Of a stretch of 35,626 nt of DNA, positions 23,680 to 30,711 are shown piece after piece. Made by a program: the position numbers and the translations under genes. The stretch comes from Firmicutes bacterium UBA1422 (GTDB lineage: Bacteria; Bacillota; Clostridia; Peptostreptococcales; Anaerovoracaceae). The stretch is from contig DBPK01000015.1 of the NCBI GenBank assembly GCA_002304835.1, forward strand, positions 21,444-57,069, written 5' to 3'. The notes below the pieces were generated by a model, which made no database searches, was not told the origin of the DNA, and worked only from the letters and a program-made list of their open reading frames with translations. The first letter of the stretch is position 1. Each line of letters begins with the position of its first letter.

Positions 23680-25380
23680 ATGTTTCGCTACATGAAAAAA
23701 AACAAAGGTCTTATTATCCTGACCATCCTGTTCAGCATTTTAAGTTCACTGTCTTTTGTACTTATCGCAATACTGCTAAAAAACATCCTGGACACTGCCA
23801 CAAGCGGTGACATGGATGGTTTTTTCAGAATACTTTTCTTTTCGATCATTTATTTCGCCGTTCTCGGTCTGTTTGCATTTTTGTATTCTCTTTTCAGCAA
23901 AAAACTGATATGTGTGATCATAAACACTATTCGTGAAAAGGTTTTTGGAGGAGTTATCAGGCATAATATACAGGATTTCCATAAGGTAAACACGGCAGAT
24001 CGTTTGTCCGCTTTGACTAATGATGTGAAAATGGTGGAAGATAATTATCTGCTGCCGATGCTGGATATCATTCAGAACGGGATCATTTTTATCAGCTCAT
24101 GGGTCGTGATGCTTTACTTTGATATAATCGTGACCTTTTGTGTGCTCGGCGCGATTTTGATAATGCTGATCGTTCCCGGTTTGTTTGGCTCGGCAATGCA
24201 AAAAAGACAAAAACGATATTCGGATATGCTGTCAGTTTTCACAGGCCACACCAAAGACATGCTGTCCGGTTTTGAGGTCATCAAATCATATGGTATCAGG
24301 AATTACATACTTTCCAAGTTTGACAAGAGCAATCAAGCAACCACCGAAGCTAAATATTCCGTGGAAAAAATCACAGCGGCCAATGAATCGGTTTCTATGA
24401 TGCTGGCTATTTTTGTCCAAGTAATCGTTATCTTTCTTTCGGCTTATTTCATTATAACCGGCCGGTCAACCGTTGGAGCAATGATTGGGATGGTGCAGGT
24501 CAGCGCTAATCTGTCCACTCCTCTTTTGATGATTTTTGACAGTACTCCAAAAATTAAAAGTGTCCGTCCGATCATAGACCGTCTTAATGATATGGCCGAT
24601 TACACGGACAACAGTTTTACAGGAAGCATCAAGCCCTCCTATCAACAATCTTTGTCGGTAAAGGATCTATCCTTTTCATATGATGATAACAAGCCTGTTT
24701 TGAAAGGGCTGTCTTTGGATATTGAAAAAGGCAAAAAGTATGCCCTTGTGGGCAGAAACGGCAGCGGCAAAACAACGCTTATAAAGTTGCTGACAGGAAA
24801 TTATTCAACATACCGGGGCAGCATTTTATATGATAATGTGGATATTTCAAACCTGGACTACGAAAAGTTTACAAAACTGTCTGCGACAATACATCAGGAT
24901 GTATATATGTTCAATGAAAGTATTTACGACAATATCTGCCTGCATTCCGATCCCAAGGATGATCAGCTCCAAAAAGCTCTGGAATCAAGTGGTGTCAGCA
25001 GATTTATCCATGAAAAAGATAATGGGCTTGATACTGTTGTTGATGAAAACGGAGTCAATCTTTCGGGAGGTCAAAAACAAAGGATCGCCGTTGCAAGAGC
25101 ACTGATTCAGGAAAAGCCCATTCTGATACTGGATGAGGGCACCTCGGCAATAGACAGGCAAACTGCCCATGATATTGAAAGCAGATTGCTTGATATGGAA
25201 GGGTTGACACTTATAACCGTTACACATAACCTGAACGCAGATGCACTGGAGCAATATGACAAGATAGTATTTATGAAAGATGGTGCTATTGATGAAATCG
25301 GCACATATGAAGAATTGATCAATAGAGGAGGTGGGTTTTACGCCTTTTCTCAAATGAAACTAAATGATCCTACGGAATAG
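23680..25380 (+). CDS. ABC exporter, fused membrane and ATPase domains
   Basis: The 566-aa half-transporter has a six-helix exporter domain (about 1-310) and an ATPase domain with Walker A GRNGSGKTT (about 357), Q-loop HQDVYMFN, signature LSGGQ (about 461), Walker B LILDEGTSAID (about 483) and switch VTHNL (about 515). All catalytic residues are present and no partner gene is adjacent, so it probably works as a homodimer. AAAGGAG precedes the ATG. Its substrate is unknown; control by the TetR gene upstream suggests export of the ligand that TetR senses. Its end overlaps the convergent exonuclease gene by 11 bp. Confidence 0.9.
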   Translation: MFRYMKKNKGLIILTILFSILSSLSFVLIAILLKNILDTATSGDMDGFFRILFFSIIYFAVLGLFAFLYSLFSKKLICVIINTIREKVFGGVIRHNIQDFHKVNTADRLSALTNDVKMVEDNYLLPMLDIIQNGIIFISSWVVMLYFDIIVTFCVLGAILIMLIVPGLFGSAMQKRQKRYSDMLSVFTGHTKDMLSGFEVIKSYGIRNYILSKFDKSNQATTEAKYSVEKITAANESVSMMLAIFVQVIVIFLSAYFIITGRSTVGAMIGMVQVSANLSTPLLMIFDSTPKIKSVRPIIDRLNDMADYTDNSFTGSIKPSYQQSLSVKDLSFSYDDNKPVLKGLSLDIEKGKKYALVGRNGSGKTTLIKLLTGNYSTYRGSILYDNVDISNLDYEKFTKLSATIHQDVYMFNESIYDNICLHSDPKDDQLQKALESSGVSRFIHEKDNGLDTVVDENGVNLSGGQKQRIAVARALIQEKPILILDEGTSAIDRQTAHDIESRLLDMEGLTLITVTHNLNADALEQYDKIVFMKDGAIDEIGTYEELINRGGGFYAFSQMKLNDPTE

Positions 25381-26170
25381 AGATCTCCAGACTCACAGGG
25401 CAGTGGTCACTGCCGTGAACATCTGTATGTATGGATGCGGAAATAATATCCGGTTCAAGGGCTTCTGATACAAGGAAGTAATCGATCCTCCATCCGGCGT
25501 TTCTTTCTCTGGCTTTGAATCTGTAGCTCCACCAGGAATATATCCCTTCCATATCAGGATAAAAATATCTGAATGTGTCGATGAATCCTGCTTCCTGCAG
25601 CCGGGTCATTTTCTCTCTTTCCTCATCTGTGAATCCTGCATTCCTGCGATTGCTTTTGGGATTTTTAAGGTCTATCTCATTATGTGCCACATTCATGTCT
25701 CCGCATATGATGACGGGTTTGGGTACTGACTTCTTCTGCCCCGCCCCGTCTTTTTTGTTCTTTCCTTTTTCCAGGTCTTTCACATATTCCAGAAAAGCAT
25801 CTTCCCACTGCATGCGATAATCAAGCCTCTTCAGCTCTTCTTTTGAGTTGGGCACATAAACATTGACCAGATAAAAGTTTTCATACTCGGCTGTTACTAT
25901 ACGACCTTCCTTATCATGTTCTTCTCTGCCCATACCGTATGAGACCGACAAGGGCTCTTTTTTTGTAAGTGTCAGTGTCCCCGAATATCCTTTTTTTTCT
26001 GCGGAACACCAATACTGATGCCATCCGGGTGTTTCTATTTCTTCCTGCCCCTCCTGCATCTTCGTTTCCTGGAGGCACAGCACATCCGGAGCAGTATCAT
26101 TCAGAAAATCCATAAAGCCCTTTTTGAGGCAGGCCCTTAATCCGTTCACGTTCCAGGATACCAGTATCAT
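25370..26170 (-). CDS. exoA: exodeoxyribonuclease III / AP endonuclease
   Basis: The 266-aa protein is a class II AP endonuclease of the Xth/ExoA family: LVSWNVNGLRA, DVLCLQETKMQ with the metal Glu, GYSGTLTLTK, LVNVYVPNS, ICGDMNVAHNEIDLKNPKSN, GWRIDYFLVS and GSDHCPV with the catalytic Asp-His. It cuts at abasic sites and trims 3' ends during base excision repair. A short Lys/Gly-rich insertion (about residues 135-150) precedes the GDMN strand and is longer than usual. The ATG overlaps the stop of the upstream gene (ATGA) with GGAGG upstream. Confidence 0.95.
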   Translation of the reverse strand: MILVSWNVNGLRACLKKGFMDFLNDTAPDVLCLQETKMQEGQEEIETPGWHQYWCSAEKKGYSGTLTLTKKEPLSVSYGMGREEHDKEGRIVTAEYENFYLVNVYVPNSKEELKRLDYRMQWEDAFLEYVKDLEKGKNKKDGAGQKKSVPKPVIICGDMNVAHNEIDLKNPKSNRRNAGFTDEEREKMTRLQEAGFIDTFRYFYPDMEGIYSWWSYRFKARERNAGWRIDYFLVSEALEPDIISASIHTDVHGSDHCPVSLEISIP

Positions 26171-26640
26171 TTTTTACCTCCACGATCAATTTCTAAAATC
26201 TTTTTTTCCGCCTCATTTATATCCTTTTCGATCAAGGGTCTCATTGTATCCTCTTTATATCCGGAAAGATCGGCGTTTTTCAAAGCTTCCGTTATATATC
26301 CCCTCAATTCCGGTTTATCCCCTGCCAGTTTAGGCAGCAGTTTTATGAATTGCCTTGCCGTTATGGGCTTTTCGTCCGTAATGTGGATCAGCAGTCTTTC
26401 TATTTCTTCCTCTATTCTGCCTTCTTCGTCCCATTTGGCGTTTTCGACAATAAGTATCAGCGCTCTGGTTCGTATATATGAATTGCTGTCATCGATCATG
26501 GAGAAAAATTCTTCCATATATGAATGGACATCGCCTGATCCATTACTGGCCGCCACAAGAAGTTTAAGCGCTTCATACCCCTGTTTTGAGTCTTTGCCTT
26601 TTAGCAGCTCCACCTGTTTTTTGATCTCATCCTTATCCAT
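26167..26640 (-). CDS. small HEAT-like helical hypothetical protein
   Basis: The 157-aa protein is soluble and helical with repeats resembling HEAT units: QGYEALKLLVAASNGSGDVHSYMEEFFSMIDDSNSYIRTRALILIVENAKWD, then IEEEIERLLIHITDEKPITARQFIKLLPKLAGDKPELRGYITEALKNAD. This pattern is typical of small Firmicute proteins of unknown role. GAGGAAAAG precedes the ATG. It overlaps exoA by 4 bp, so the two are cotranslated, but a DNA-repair link is only suggested by position. Confidence 0.72.
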   Translation of the reverse strand: MDKDEIKKQVELLKGKDSKQGYEALKLLVAASNGSGDVHSYMEEFFSMIDDSNSYIRTRALILIVENAKWDEEGRIEEEIERLLIHITDEKPITARQFIKLLPKLAGDKPELRGYITEALKNADLSGYKEDTMRPLIEKDINEAEKKILEIDRGGKK

Positions 26641-26696
26641 TTTCTTTTCCTCTTTTTTGGAAAGTGTCTTCTTTCTCTGTCGAAAACTTCAATCGT

Positions 26697-28130
26697 CTAG
26701 TCTATTATGTTTTTCAGCACCACTGTTTTTATTCTTGTCATTTTATCAAACGTCGTCATCACGCCTTCAGTACCTATACCGCTTTGCTTCCATCCTCCGA
26801 AGGGCATTTCAAAGGGTCTGAAAAATCCGGATCCGTTTATTACCGCAGTTCCCGCTTCCATGGCCCCTGCCACTTTGAAAGCTCGCTTCTGGTTTTCGGA
26901 AAATACGCAGCCGGAAAGTCCGTACTTTGAATCGTTGGCTATCTCCACAGCCTCTTCATCGGTATCGAATCCGACTATGGGCACCACCGGTCCGAAAATC
27001 TCCATGTCTCCCATAACATCAGCGTTTCTTTTCACATCTGTTATCACAGTCGGCTCAAAGAAAGCACCGTTTCTTTTGCCTCCGGTCAGGATCTTTCCTC
27101 CCTGCTTTACTGTAAGTTCCACCTGCTGCTCAACTTTTACGGCGGCTTTTTCATTTATGAGGCATCCTATTTCCGTATCCTCTTCTAAAGGATCTCCTAT
27201 TTTAAGTCTCTTGACTCTGTCTGCGGCTTTTTCCGCAAATTCATCTTTTATCGAATTGTGTATAATAAATCTTTTGCTGGCGCAGCATACCTGCCCTGTA
27301 TTATACATCCTTCCCAACACCATTTCCTTGATGGCCAGATCAACGTCTCCGTCATCCAGCACGATGAAAGCATCATTTCCTCCCAGCTCCAGAGCCGTTC
27401 CGGTAAGATTCGCTGCCGTTGCCTCTGCCGTTTGGATGCCCACTTCTGTACTTCCCGTAAGGGTGACCAGGCTGACTCTTCTATCTGAGACTGCTACGCT
27501 TTTTACACTACCCGGAGCCGTCAGACATTGGATCGCGCCGTCAGGCACTCCGGCTTCAACTATCATTCCTGTAAGTTTGAGCAAAGTAAGGGCACTGTCG
27601 GATGAAGGCAATGCTATGGCGGCATTTCCCATCATAAGTGCAGGAGCCACTTTATGATCATAAAGATCGCATGGAAAGTTGAAAGGGGTTATGCATACCA
27701 CCACACCAAGAGGTTCTCTGGTTACCAGCTGCATATGTTTTTTATATCCGGCTTCTGCTCCCGGAGAAATGATTTTTCCGTAATAATGTTTTGCGCTTTC
27801 GATAAAACCGGAAAATGCCGTTTTGATATTTCTGATCTCAATACGGGCTTCCCTAATTGGCTTTCCGTTTTCTTCAGAAAGCGTCTGTGCAAGATCCTCT
27901 TTGTTTTCTTCTACTATATCAAGGAACTTATATAGTATATCTGCCCGTTTATATATCGGGATATTCTTCCATTCTTTTTGAGCCTTTACAGCTGCCATGA
28001 TGGCAATATCTATGTCTTCGGCCGTTGCTTTTGGAACGTTGTCTATCACCTTACCTGTGGCAGGCGCAATGATATCAAATCTCTCTCCTTTTATACTGTC
28101 GGCTTTTTTGCCGTCTATTATCATTTTCAT
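26697..28130 (-). CDS. aldehyde dehydrogenase family protein
   Basis: The 477-aa enzyme shows PLGVVVCITPFNFPCDLYDHKVAPALMMGN, the NAD(P) segment TLTGSTEVG, the Glu motif LELGGNDAFIV and the Cys motif NTGQVCCASKR with catalytic Cys at about 282, then EIFGPVVPI and PFGGWKQSGIG. It oxidises an aldehyde to an acid in the cytoplasm. Substrate could be lactaldehyde, succinate semialdehyde or glyceraldehyde 3-phosphate; the sequence seen does not decide. GGGGGC lies 9 bases upstream of the ATG. It has its own promoter, and the HEAT-like gene and exoA follow 56 bp downstream on the same strand. Confidence 0.9.
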   Translation of the reverse strand: MKMIIDGKKADSIKGERFDIIAPATGKVIDNVPKATAEDIDIAIMAAVKAQKEWKNIPIYKRADILYKFLDIVEENKEDLAQTLSEENGKPIREARIEIRNIKTAFSGFIESAKHYYGKIISPGAEAGYKKHMQLVTREPLGVVVCITPFNFPCDLYDHKVAPALMMGNAAIALPSSDSALTLLKLTGMIVEAGVPDGAIQCLTAPGSVKSVAVSDRRVSLVTLTGSTEVGIQTAEATAANLTGTALELGGNDAFIVLDDGDVDLAIKEMVLGRMYNTGQVCCASKRFIIHNSIKDEFAEKAADRVKRLKIGDPLEEDTEIGCLINEKAAVKVEQQVELTVKQGGKILTGGKRNGAFFEPTVITDVKRNADVMGDMEIFGPVVPIVGFDTDEEAVEIANDSKYGLSGCVFSENQKRAFKVAGAMEAGTAVINGSGFFRPFEMPFGGWKQSGIGTEGVMTTFDKMTRIKTVVLKNIID

Positions 28131-28166
28131 GGTATTAATGCCCCCTTGTTTTTGTTTCTTAATAAA

Positions 28167-28196
28167 ACTATAAACTGTTAATGTTTAATAAGTCAA
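28167..28196 (-). promoter_or_regulatory. promoter of the aldehyde dehydrogenase gene
   Basis: On the minus strand TTGACT (28191-28196), 18-bp spacer and TATAGT (28167-28172), 37 bp upstream of the ATG. Confidence 0.65.
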
Positions 28197-28269
28197 TTGT
28201 TATTGGTAAATAAGCGTTTTTTTCGTTGGTCTTTATTTCTTCTTATATGAGCCGATTTAGGAGTGTTTT

Positions 28270-28300
28270 GATTTGTAGAAGATTTGTAGAAGATTTGTAG
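28270..28300. repeat. 11-bp tandem repeat at the island border
   Basis: GATTTGTAGAA occurs at 28270-28280 and 28281-28291, then a partial third copy to 28300. It lies between the aldehyde dehydrogenase promoter and the minus-strand terminator. Confidence 0.75.
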
Positions 28301-28302
28301 GC

Positions 28303-28329
28303 AAATAAAAACCCGCAGGGAACTGCGAG
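28303..28329 (-). terminator. rho-independent terminator on the minus strand
   Basis: On the minus strand CTCGCAG-TTCC-CTGCGGG forms a 7-bp stem with one wobble, followed by TTTTTATTT. No intact minus-strand gene precedes it; the short frame at 28447-28569 may be the remnant of the gene it served. Confidence 0.65.
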
Positions 28330-28446
28330 TGTAGATACTCCAAATCGCCTGATGTTTTAGACTTTTAGCCAGGAAACATTAAAATATCAAAACATATATT
28401 CCTTAATGATGATTAGCTAATTCTATACCTTCTTATTTTAATATAG

Positions 28447-28569
28447 TCAAGCCTTATTAAAAAAATTTACCATTTCCTTACGAATGTATTTGAGCAATTG
28501 CCTCTCGTAAAATGCCAAAAGATTATCTCTTTGAGAACAAATCTTAACGCTTTGATAGTCTACCAGCAT
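28447..28569 (-). pseudogene. possible gene remnant, about 40 codons
   Basis: An open frame on the minus strand reads MLVDYQSVKICSQRDNLLAF and continues YERQLLKYIRKEMVNFFNKA to a TGA. It is charged and helix-like, but has no ribosome site, and the frame is closed by a stop five codons before the ATG. The terminator at 28303-28329 follows it. It may be the 3' remainder of a gene broken when the type I locus arrived, or chance. Confidence 0.25.
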
Positions 28570-28751
28570 TGGAAATACCGGGTTTTAATTTTTGCATTCA
28601 TGTTGCGTGTTTATAGGTTCTGTTGGCTCTTTTAAGAGAGATTGTGCTCCTATTTTCTTAATCTTCTTACTTGTACTAATATTTTTGAGTTATCAGTGGT
28701 TTGCAACTTTTTGTTGCTAACCACTTTCTACTTTATATACAATAAATAACT
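28570..28751. other. AT-rich intergenic region upstream of hsdS cassette 1
   Basis: Holds a hairpin AGTGGTT (28695-28701) with AACCACT (28719-28725), helped by inner CAAC/GTTG pairs and followed by a T-rich stretch. A weak promoter-like pair TTGCTA (28714-28719) and TACAAT (28738-28743) with 18 bp between might drive cassette 1 and the recombinase gene. Confidence 0.35.
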
Positions 28752-28754
28752 AAA

Positions 28755-28774
28755 GCTTGGGAACAGCGTAAGTT
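28755..28774 (+). repeat. recombination repeat RS1, copy a
   Basis: 20 bp starting GCTTGGGAACAG, encoding AWEQRK at the 5' edge of cassette 1. Identical to copy b at 30658-30677 in inverse orientation; 23 bp (28753-28775) are shared with copy c at 35601-35623. Confidence 0.9.
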
Positions 28775-29229
28775 GAGAGATATTGCTGATATTATTGGCG
28801 GTGGAACTCCTAGCACAATGAAATCTGAGTATTGGGATGGTGAAATTGATTGGTATGCTCCTGCTGAGATGGAAGGGCAAAGGTACGCCGTTGGCAGCAT
28901 AAGAAAAATCACTGACCTGGGGCTTCAGAAAAGTTCTGCTAGATTATTACCAGCAGGAAGAACAATATTGTTTACAAGCCGAGCTGGAATCGGGAAAATG
29001 GCGATTCTACAGCATTCTGCTGCTACCAATCAGGGATTTCAATCTCTTGTTTTAAGAGATGGATACAACCCGTATTTTGTTTATACAATGGGAGATCAAA
29101 TTAAAGAGAAAGCTGAAGGTGTAGCCTCTGGATCAACCTTCTTGGAAATCTCAGGCAAGATGCTCGGGAACCTTGAAATAAAGGCCCCCTCCTTACCTGA
29201 GCAAAACCAACTTGCTGATTATTTCCGAC

Positions 29230-29264
29230 ACCTCGACAACCTTATCACCCTTCACCAGCGTAAG
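29230..29264 (+). repeat. recombination repeat RS2, copy a
   Basis: 35 bp starting ACCTCGACAACC and ending CAGCGTAAG, encoding LDNLITLHQRK at the 3' edge of cassette 1. Identical in inverse orientation at 30237-30271 and 35145-35179. Confidence 0.92.
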
Positions 29265-29284
29265 CAAAATAAGGAGGATTATAT

Positions 29285-30211
29285 ATGTTAGAAAATTTGA
29301 ATAAAGAAATGCTTTTTCACGATTACTATAGTAAATGGATAATGTTATATAAGGCAGGGGCTATTAGGAAGGTAACTATGGACAAATATTTGCTGACGAA
29401 TTCTTGGTTAACAAAAATTGTTCCAGATTTAAAGCTATGCGATTTAACAAGAATTGCATATCAACAATTGCTAAACAGTTATGCTTCTACTCACGAACGC
29501 CAAACTACCATGGACTTTCATCATCAGCTAAAAAGCTCTATTCTAGATGCTGTAGATGAAGGGCTTATTGAACGAGATCCAACAAGAAAAGCTATAATAA
29601 AAGGAAAATCTCCTAGGAAAAAGAAAACAAAATATTTGAATCAGTTTGAATTACAAACACTACTATCAAATTTGAATTTAGATTCAGCTGTAAACTTCGA
29701 TTGGCTTATTCTTTTGATTGCTAAAACAGGTATACGTTTTTCAGAAGCACTTGCTTTGACGTCCAAAGATTTTGATTTTGCTCGTCAAATGTTGTCTATT
29801 GATAAAACTTGGGATTACAAAGAAAACGGTGGCTTCTTGCCCACAAAAAATAAATCATCTGTACGTAAAATCCAGCTTGATTGGCAAACAATCATTCAGT
29901 TTTCTGGGTTGTTAAAAAAATTGCCGGCTGAAAATCCTATTTTTATAAATGGCAAAGTTTATAATTCTACTGTTAACAATCTCTTGGAACGCCACTGTAA
30001 CAAGCTTAATATTTCGTCTATTACAATTCACGGCTTAAGACATACCCATGCATCATTGCTTCTTTTTGCAGGTGTCTCTATTGCAAGTGTTGCTAGAAGA
30101 TTAGGCCATTCAAGCATAACTACAACTCAAAAGACGTATCTTCATATTATTCAAGAATTAGAAAATAAAGATATTGATTTGGTTATGAGATCTTTAGCCA
30201 CATTAAATTAA
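29285..30211 (+). CDS. tyrosine recombinase of the hsdS inversion system
   Basis: The 308-aa phage-type integrase has an N-terminal core-binding domain (about 1-110) and the catalytic domain with Arg 151 (TGIRFSEALAL), a beta-hairpin Lys (PTKNKSSVR, about 188-190), His 249 and Arg 252 (HGLRHTHASLL), His 275 (LGHSS) and Tyr 285 (KTYLHI). All catalytic residues are present. AAGGAGG lies 7 bases upstream, inside the cassette 1 tail, and the ATG overlaps the cassette stop. Recombinases in this position next to hsdS fragments, as in pneumococcal ivr loci, invert specificity segments. Its position between two inverted cassettes makes this the likely job here; a prophage integrase is less likely because no phage genes are seen. 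Confidence 0.9.
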   Translation: MLENLNKEMLFHDYYSKWIMLYKAGAIRKVTMDKYLLTNSWLTKIVPDLKLCDLTRIAYQQLLNSYASTHERQTTMDFHHQLKSSILDAVDEGLIERDPTRKAIIKGKSPRKKKTKYLNQFELQTLLSNLNLDSAVNFDWLILLIAKTGIRFSEALALTSKDFDFARQMLSIDKTWDYKENGGFLPTKNKSSVRKIQLDWQTIIQFSGLLKKLPAENPIFINGKVYNSTVNNLLERHCNKLNISSITIHGLRHTHASLLLFAGVSIASVARRLGHSSITTTQKTYLHIIQELENKDIDLVMRSLATLN

Positions 30212-30236
30212 ATATTTAGCATCTTAAAAGTAATTA

Positions 30237-30271
30237 CTTACGCTGGTGAAGGGTGATAAGGTTGTCGAGGT
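30237..30271 (-). repeat. recombination repeat RS2, copy b
   Basis: 35 bp identical to copies a and c, at the 3' edge of cassette 2; inverted relative to copy a, direct relative to copy c. Confidence 0.92.
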
Positions 30272-30657
30272 TTTCAAAATACTGTCCAATTTTTTTCTGT
30301 TCAACGGAATTGTATGTTATAAAACATTGTCTATCCGTAAGAATACTAAAATATCTTTTATAGCCTTCACTTTGTGGCTTATATCTTTCCAATAGGGATA
30401 GTAAGTAAAAGCCATTTAGGTTCTGCTCACCTTTAATTATTCGAACACCGTCTGTTGCAACAAAAAAAGGGCGTTTTGGCTTATATAACGATAAAGTATG
30501 ATCACCAAAAATCACGATATCATTATAATCAATGCAAGGAGTTCCATTGGCAAAACCAATGACAGGTTCATTGCCTTGTTGGATTATTTCAAATTCTCCA
30601 TCCTGTTCAGGTTCTTTTAAAAACGGTTTGAACGGAAGCGTTTTTATTACTTCTCCA

Positions 30658-30677
30658 AACTTACGCTGTTCCCAAGC
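30658..30677 (-). repeat. recombination repeat RS1, copy b
   Basis: 20 bp identical to copies a and c, at the 5' edge of cassette 2; inverted relative to copy a. Confidence 0.9.
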
Positions 30678-30711
30678 GTTAATGAAATATAATCAAATAT
30701 TTATCCATTAG

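Larger units (their letters stand above)
28752..29291 (+). pseudogene. silent hsdS target-recognition cassette 1
   Basis: The frame is open from 28746 and reads AWEQRKLRDIADIIGGGTPS, then a target-recognition domain (WDGEIDWYAPAEME, LPAGRTILFTSRAGIGKMAI, FLEISGKMLGNLEIKAPSLPEQ) and YFRHLDNLITLHQRK. These are the conserved edges of type I specificity subunits. It has one recognition domain and no ATG with a ribosome site; the only early start would be a TTG inside the conserved edge. After the 35-bp repeat it ends in QNKEDYIC, overlapping the recombinase start by 7 bp. It is best seen as a stored recognition domain that can be moved into the expressed hsdS. Confidence 0.85.
30234..30692 (-). 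pseudogene. silent hsdS target-recognition cassette 2
   Basis: On the minus strand the frame opens after a TGA and reads NAWEQRKFGEVIKTLPFKPF, then a recognition domain (FEIIQQGNEPVIGF, YNDIVIFGDHTLSLYKPKRPFFVATDGVRII, LNGFYLLSLLERYK) and QYFENLDNLITLHQRK, ending with TAA right after the 35-bp repeat. It has no ATG start or ribosome site and lacks the C-terminal helix of full HsdS. It follows hsdR on the same strand after 20 bp. It differs strongly from cassettes 1 and 3 between the repeats, so it would give a different DNA target. Confidence 0.85.

Noticed and set aside
26345..28181. Plus-strand open frames across the HEAT-like and aldehyde dehydrogenase genes
   Set aside because: Antisense to well-supported genes; products are Ser/Phe-rich without recognisable domains.
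29285..30211. Prophage or integrative element integrase
   Set aside because: No phage or conjugation genes, no tRNA and no attachment repeats were seen; the gene is nested between hsdS cassettes.
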